A DNA stretch of 64,000 nt, from contig MARA01000001.1 in NCBI GenBank assembly GCA_001792895.1, positions 3,224,001-3,288,000 on the forward strand. The letters run 5' to 3'. The DNA comes from Lentinus brumalis. Its lineage: Eukaryota > Basidiomycota > Agaricomycetes > Polyporales > Polyporaceae. Below the pieces are notes generated by a model, which saw only the letters and a program-made list of their open reading frames with translations, was not told the DNA's origin and did no database searches. The translations under genes were made by a program, and so were the position numbers. Below are positions 59,604-64,000 of the stretch, one piece after another. Each line of letters begins with the position of its first letter. Within the stretch, counting starts at the first letter, position 1.

Positions 59604-59800
59604 CCGCACTGCGGTGACACTGTATTCCGCGCCACGCCCTTGCGAACGGACGTTGGGTTGGCGCATGTCCTGAAATGTTGCAAAATCTGACATATGTAGA
59701 GCAGTTAATGATCGCTCAATTTCGACACAGTTTCTGCGTTGTCCTGACTGCTAAGTGGAATCGGACATGGCGTGCGTAGCATCGCGACCTCCCCCCAAGT

Positions 59801-59895
59801 AAAGGATATTTTCGGGCCACGCGAGCACGTCCCTGCATCACGTGAGCGCGGACTTGTGTCGCGACGCGCGACTTGCGCGCACGACGCGTCTGTCT
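59801..59895 (+). repeat. MULE left TIR, inner segment
   Basis: 95 bp that equal the reverse complement of 63389-63483. After TGTCT the two ends diverge (GCATAC against ACCATA), fixing the inner TIR border. Confidence 0.92.
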
Positions 59896-59983
59896 GCATA
59901 CAATCTGCCTGGCTTTCCTACTGTTCAACCGGACGCGCAGAGCGCAGAATCAAGACGTTGTTTACAAAGGGACATTGAGATGG

Positions 59984-62900
59984 CTAAGCACCCGAAGACT
60001 CGGGACACCCGGACGGCGACCTGCTGCCAGTGCACTGACTCGGAGTTGCTGCGGCAACACTCGACCGCGCTGCCCCCTCCCGGATCTGATATCCCATCGT
60101 ATTTCGCATCCGCCGCTGCCCATTGGAGTCTCCTTTACGCCCCCATGTGGTCTCTCGCCTCCGTCCGGTCTGTTCTATGTTTCGAATATCTTGTATGGCC
60201 AGGCTTACGTCCCTTCCAATGTTCCTGTCGACCATACTCGAGATCCAGATCGAGTTTCCGAAGGGAACCTGCGACTCAATGATATCAGCAAACTCGCGGA
60301 GCTCGGCCGCACGCCGGAGCAGCTTCTCGGTCTTGCGCTTGAGCTGGAGAGTTGGCGGGAGAGGGATCAGGATGGCCAGGACTCTAGAAAGAAATGGTAA
60401 GTCTGACGCACTTCATCAGCTTCGTCCTCGCTATCGTCTGGGGCATATGGTATCGGGGAAGATGAGCGGTTATGACTGCCCGTGTCTGTGAGCGCACGCG
60501 GCGGCGCGGCGGCGCGAACGCGCTTGCGCTGGGTCAGTCCGCCTTCGAACACTTCCCATCCGTCCTTGTATGTCTTCAGTTGCGCTCTATCCCCTAACCA
60601 TACGTGGTCGTCGCCGTCTGTGATGGTGCCGTCGTCTGCATTTGGATAAGGTTCAGTGGAGTTCTCCGAGTCGCTGGACTGTAGATCGGGGTGACGGTAG
60701 AGCGGAGTTGTCCGACGGCGGTATATGTCCCGCCAGAACTTGATTGGGAGTGGGTCTGGAACGGCCTGGACAAGGTGCTTGCATAGGTGGTGCGGGTGAT
60801 ACTTCTGTGCGCCGCAGTTGCACATCCATTCGGAGAGGTTTGTTGTGTACTTTGTTCCGCTGACGGTAGCTTGTTGCAGCTTCTTGAAAGCGTTCTTGAA
60901 GTACCGCTGGTAGGTTGTCAGAGGGCGAGAGCGACCAAGTCGCCGTGTGTCTTCGAGGACCTCGGCACGTGCGATGTAGCCAGGAGTGACCCGATAGATT
61001 AGGATGTAGAGGAGCTGATCGAGTCGAGGGCGCTTTAGGTGCTTGAGGTAATCACCCTCAGTGAGTTGTTGCCAGAATTTCTCCACTGTCATGGTTGTAC
61101 GAAGCCTTGAGATCCGGTCCTCGGAAGTCGAGCGAGCCCAGAGCGGCCATCGGCGCGGCGAGTACCATGATGTCCACATATATCCCCAGACCTCCGCAAG
61201 GCCACGCTCATGGCAGAACGTGTACATTTCGAAGACTGCGCCGCGCCGGATTGATTCGCTTGTATGGCTTTCGGGAGGGATACCGGGTTCGGGGAAGAAG
61301 GGGTGTTGACAGAAGTGTTTCGTAAACAGGTGAAGAAGTTGCTTCCGATGGGGTGCTGGACAGAAGATGTACTCGGGGTCCGCGGAACGCTTCTCTCCAT
61401 CCTCGAACATCCAGTCAGGCCCGTCCTCGGCATCCGTGGCCTTCTGTTCGAACTCCTTCTCGACGCGGTCTCGGAGGTCTTCCTGATCAAGGGCTTCAGC
61501 ATTGCTGGGATCGTCGGCTGCAACAGAGGGCATGTCCGGCTGTGGTTGAAGTGGAATAACTTGGCCGTTGAAGCGGAGACGGATTGTGGGAATTGCACAC
61601 GGTGCAGGGGTGATTGGAGGAGCGTCCTGCATTCCATACTATGTAAGTCGCTGCAAGAAGGGAGTCGAGGGGTGCTACTTACTGTATCAGTTCGCTGCTG
61701 CGACGGGACGAAGTCTTCATCAATCCAGGAGAACTCTTTGTGAGCTTCTTCAGCATTGTAGTAAGCAGGCATGCGACGCAGGATCGAGAGCCGAGTTTTG
61801 ATTGCACGCAGGCAATGCCAGTAACATAACTGGTGCTTCGCATGCGGGTATGTCGCACGGAATGCATTAATCTCCGACCAGTCTTTGTCCGTAAGGGTGA
61901 AGACTGCCTCAATGTGCCATTTATCGCGTACAGCGGTCAGGAACGCAGTCAGAAACCGCTCCTTCCCTCCCTTTTCGCCCTCGGGTGATGAACGCAGAAG
62001 GAGGAAGCCAAGCGGCAGTCCGGAGCCATAGACCTCGCCCAGCAGCGCGTACAGTTCGTATCGAGAGCCATTTGTACTCCCTGTTGGCAGCGAGTCCGAG
62101 TCATGTCAGTAATAGTCACAACGCACAGTGCACATATGTACAAGTGGAATCCAATGCAAGCTCACGGATACGCCCACCCCACTGACGGATGATCTCCGGA
62201 AGCGCAAAGGCAACGCCATCGAAGCCGTCTACCTCCGGGAGCACGATTGGCTCCACTCTGTACAGGCCGCGGCCGTCTTGGTCGGCTGCTTTGGCCTCGT
62301 CCAGCAAGATGTGGGCTGACTTGAGTTCATCGGCATCCCGTAACCACCTGAGACGGTCCTGCTGAGCCCATTTTGCATACACGGTCTTGCGTTCGAAGGC
62401 CGGCTTGGGGTACTTCTTCAGCACCTCCTCCCAGATCTGCACACACAGCCTCAGGTCACGCTCCGATTGGTACCGGATACAGGACAAGCTTACCTGAGAC
62501 ATCGTCATGTTGGGGTTGCTGTAGACAATATCCACGACGTCGTCAGGCAGGTCGACAGGAACATAGCGGACATGCCCGAGGGAATGGGAGAGCTTCACCG
62601 TGACAGCTTCCTCGGAGTCCTGAGACACCGCAATAGAAAGCCAGCCATTGCAATCGAAACTCTCCATGGACTCCCGGTCACGATGCTTTGTCTCATCGGG
62701 TAACTTCTTGGGAACCTTCTGACGCGCCGCATTTTGGGCGCAGTGGTACATGAATGTGGTCAAAGTTCGCTTGGACATTTTACTGGCATGCTGGCTGTGG
62801 TATCTGAAAATTGCGCTGACTCCAGGGCGTATTTCGGACTGACGGAATATAACTCACATGAATTTGTACTCCAGTTTCTCCCAGATGCACCCAGCAAGCT

Positions 62901-63336
62901 CATCGGCGCGTTCTCTCGCATCTCCGCGAACTTCTGGCATCGAGACGCGTGCCTCCAGATCGCAAACGCGTGCTTGCTGTTCGAGAAACTTGAGAAAGTC
63001 CGAAAGACGTAATGGCTCTTCGATGACTTCACGCGTTGAGCGCGCCTCGCGTCCGCATCCGTGGTGCTCCTCGTACCCCTGCTGCGCCGCGTTCCCACCA
63101 CGCACACCTGCTGGGATATTCTCCTTCCCTTCCCGGGAGCCCTTCCCCTTCTCCGCGCGCCATAGACGCTTCCTCTCCGCGCAGTCATGACAGGTCTTCG
63201 TGCGGTCTTGATGCGCGCCCGGACCCTTGACTTTTAATGGAAAACTTGATAGCGGAAGCTCTTGCCTGCAGCCGCTGCAAGCCTGGAAACTGTCGCTCAT
63301 GTCTAGATAGATGGAGTCGTCCTCAGGCTGAGCCAT
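59984..63336 (-). CDS. MULE transposase with SWIM zinc finger
   Basis: Spliced transposase starting MAQPEDDSIYLDMSDSF, 53 bp inside the right TIR. The N-terminal exon has a Cys pair motif (CSGCRQEL..TKTCHDC). The next exon starts after an intron at YKF(I) and reads SKRTLTTFMYHCAQNAARQK. The DDE region has LALDSTWSTNGSRYELYALL (first Asp), EAVFTLTDKDWSEINAFRAT (second Asp) and YPHAKHQLCYWHCLRAIKTR. Then come EYIFCPAPHRKQLLHLFTKH, YILIYRVTPGYIARAEVLED and the SWIM finger CNCGAQKYHPHHLCKHLVQ. The last exon, joined by the intron GTGCGT..CTCCAG, gives LKRKTEKLLRRAAELREFAD, DIRNIEQTGRRRETTW and RNTMGYQ. All joins are in phase, so the gene looks intact. An upstream in-frame ATG at 63411 lies within the TIR. 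Confidence 0.82.
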
Positions 63337-63388
63337 AGCATAGAGAAAGACCAGGACTTGTAGTACAGCTAGCACTGCGGAGTATGGT

Positions 63389-63576
63389 AGACAGACGCGT
63401 CGTGCGCGCAAGTCGCGCGTCGCGACACAAGTCCGCGCTCACGTGATGCAGGGACGTGCTCGCGTGGCCCGAAAATATCCTTTATTCCTCGATTTAATCG
63501 ACCCTGAGATTATCTACCCGATATGGAAACTTAGGGCGCTTCTGCGTCGCATCGTGCTGGGTGCTTTGCATTCACT
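63389..63576 (-). repeat. MULE right TIR (188 bp, uninterrupted)
   Basis: Continuous counterpart of the split left repeat. It contains CG-rich words (CGCGCGTCGCGAC) and one ACGCGT, and should hold the transposase promoter. Confidence 0.92.
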
Positions 63577-63585
63577 TGAAGCAAG
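63577..63585 (+). repeat. Right 9-bp target-site duplication of the MULE
   Basis: TGAAGCAAG, identical to 57802-57810. Confidence 0.9.
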
Positions 63586-64000
63586 TGATGTAATGATGCT
63601 CAAGTTCACTGTTGGCACACCGTGCTTGCATCGCAGTCTAGCTTCCCTCCCTTCCTGTTTCTCCAACAGACTTGTGTCAGCTTGTGTCTGGCAGCTGTCT
63701 TCAAGTAGTCGGACCGGTGCTGCGGGCGCTGGATGACATTCTGACCCTTTCCATTTCGAGCAGTGCGTTCTTGTAACCCGAGTCAATCAACCTCGCCGTA
63801 TTCCGAAATACAGCAACAAGACCAGGCGTCCGCGCAAGTCGCCGCAGCCCGGAAAGTCCACACGGACATCAGATGTTCTCGCCCGTTCACGCACTCAGCA
63901 CCCCTTGCGCAATTGTTCTTGAAACGTGTCCTACCCGTTCGAGCGCGGTTCTCAATCTTATTGTTTGTGTCATCTTCGATCTCCCCTCTCCGCCGCGCTC
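63586..64000. other. Flank beyond the MULE
   Basis: 415 bp to the window edge; no gene or element recognised. Confidence 0.4.

Larger units (their letters stand above)
57904..59800 (+). mobile_element. Nested 1.9-kb insertion with Helitron2/Helentron-like termini
   Basis: The right TIR shows the empty site as GAGGAAT|AAAGG, so 57904-59800 is exactly the inserted DNA (or 57903-59799, since one T is shared). No target duplication longer than one T is seen. The insert starts TCCGATTCCA. The complement TGGAATCGGA lies at 59756-59765, about 35 bp before the 3' end, followed by a weak hairpin (GTGCG..CGCgAC) and CCCCCCAAG. A terminal motif paired with a subterminal one and a 3' hairpin resembles the asymmetric inverted repeats described for Helentron/Helitron2 elements. 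The canonical Helitron CTRR 3' end is absent. Assignment is inference. Confidence 0.55.
57811..63576 (-). mobile_element. Complete Mutator-like (MULE) DNA transposon carrying a nested insertion
   Basis: The element is bounded by AGTGAATGC on the left and its complement GCATTCACT on the right, with TGAAGCAAG duplicated on both sides. Terminal inverted repeats are 188 bp and match at every base I compared. The right copy is continuous (63389-63576). The left copy is split into 57811-57903 and 59801-59895 by a 1,897-bp insertion. Without the insertion the element would be about 3.9 kb and contains a single transposase gene on the minus strand (59984-63336). Matching repeats, an intact duplication and an uninterrupted spliced transposase indicate very recent transposition. 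Confidence 0.9.

Noticed and set aside
59873..60400. 175-codon plus-strand frame over the MULE transposase 3' end
   Set aside because: It is antisense to the final transposase exon, whose RNTMGYQ and TGRRRETTW strings fit the transposase family.
63337..63411. Transposase start at the upstream ATG 63411
   Set aside because: It would place coding sequence inside the terminal inverted repeat; the ATG at 63336 is just inside the TIR and more likely.
1..64000. tRNA, rRNA and CRISPR arrays
   Set aside because: No cloverleaf with a TTCGA-type T-loop, no rRNA core sequence and no regularly spaced repeats were seen.

Overview
This 64 kb window is from the nuclear genome of a filamentous basidiomycete. 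It is probably an Agaricomycete of the polypore type. Genes are split by many introns of about 50-70 nt with GT..AG borders. Gene content is typical of the group: GH30 glucanase, polyporopepsin-like aspartic protease, F-box and BTB paralogue families, a DUF6534-like membrane protein, severin and fused Egt1. The order assignment is inference; no rRNA or mitochondrial marker is present. I found no tRNA, rRNA or CRISPR array.

Layout. 1-1062: 5' part of a secreted GH30 enzyme on the minus strand. 2279-4629: casein kinase 1-like kinase. 8159-9910: delta-12 type fatty-acid desaturase. 10710-11416: ribosomal protein eS19. 12315-28000: F-box territory with three members of one divergent F-box family (a fourth lies at 38168-39999), a classical F-box protein facing them, a DUF6534-like membrane protein and a GPI-anchored secreted protein. 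28407-32713: ribonucleotide reductase large subunit and a divergent small gene sharing a promoter with five ACGCGT boxes. 32926-36280: ergothioneine synthase Egt1. 40556-44278: BTB protein and aspartic protease. 46146-57037: 5'-truncated non-LTR retrotransposon, two tandem aldo/keto reductases with hydrophobic C-terminal tails, a severin and a WD40 protein.

57811-63576 is the most striking region: a complete Mutator-like (MULE) DNA transposon with a 9-bp target-site duplication, 188-bp terminal inverted repeats that match at every base I compared, and a spliced transposase gene. Its left inverted repeat is split by a 1.9-kb insertion that begins with a foldback structure, carries a spliced ORF and has Helitron2/Helentron-like asymmetric termini. 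The intact right repeat gives the exact empty site.

Three reading frames (two F-box genes and the retrotransposon) break at short homopolymers, and one extra base in each run would restore family similarity. Some apparent pseudogenes may therefore be assembly errors. All calls come from reading the sequence and recalling protein families; no database search was possible.
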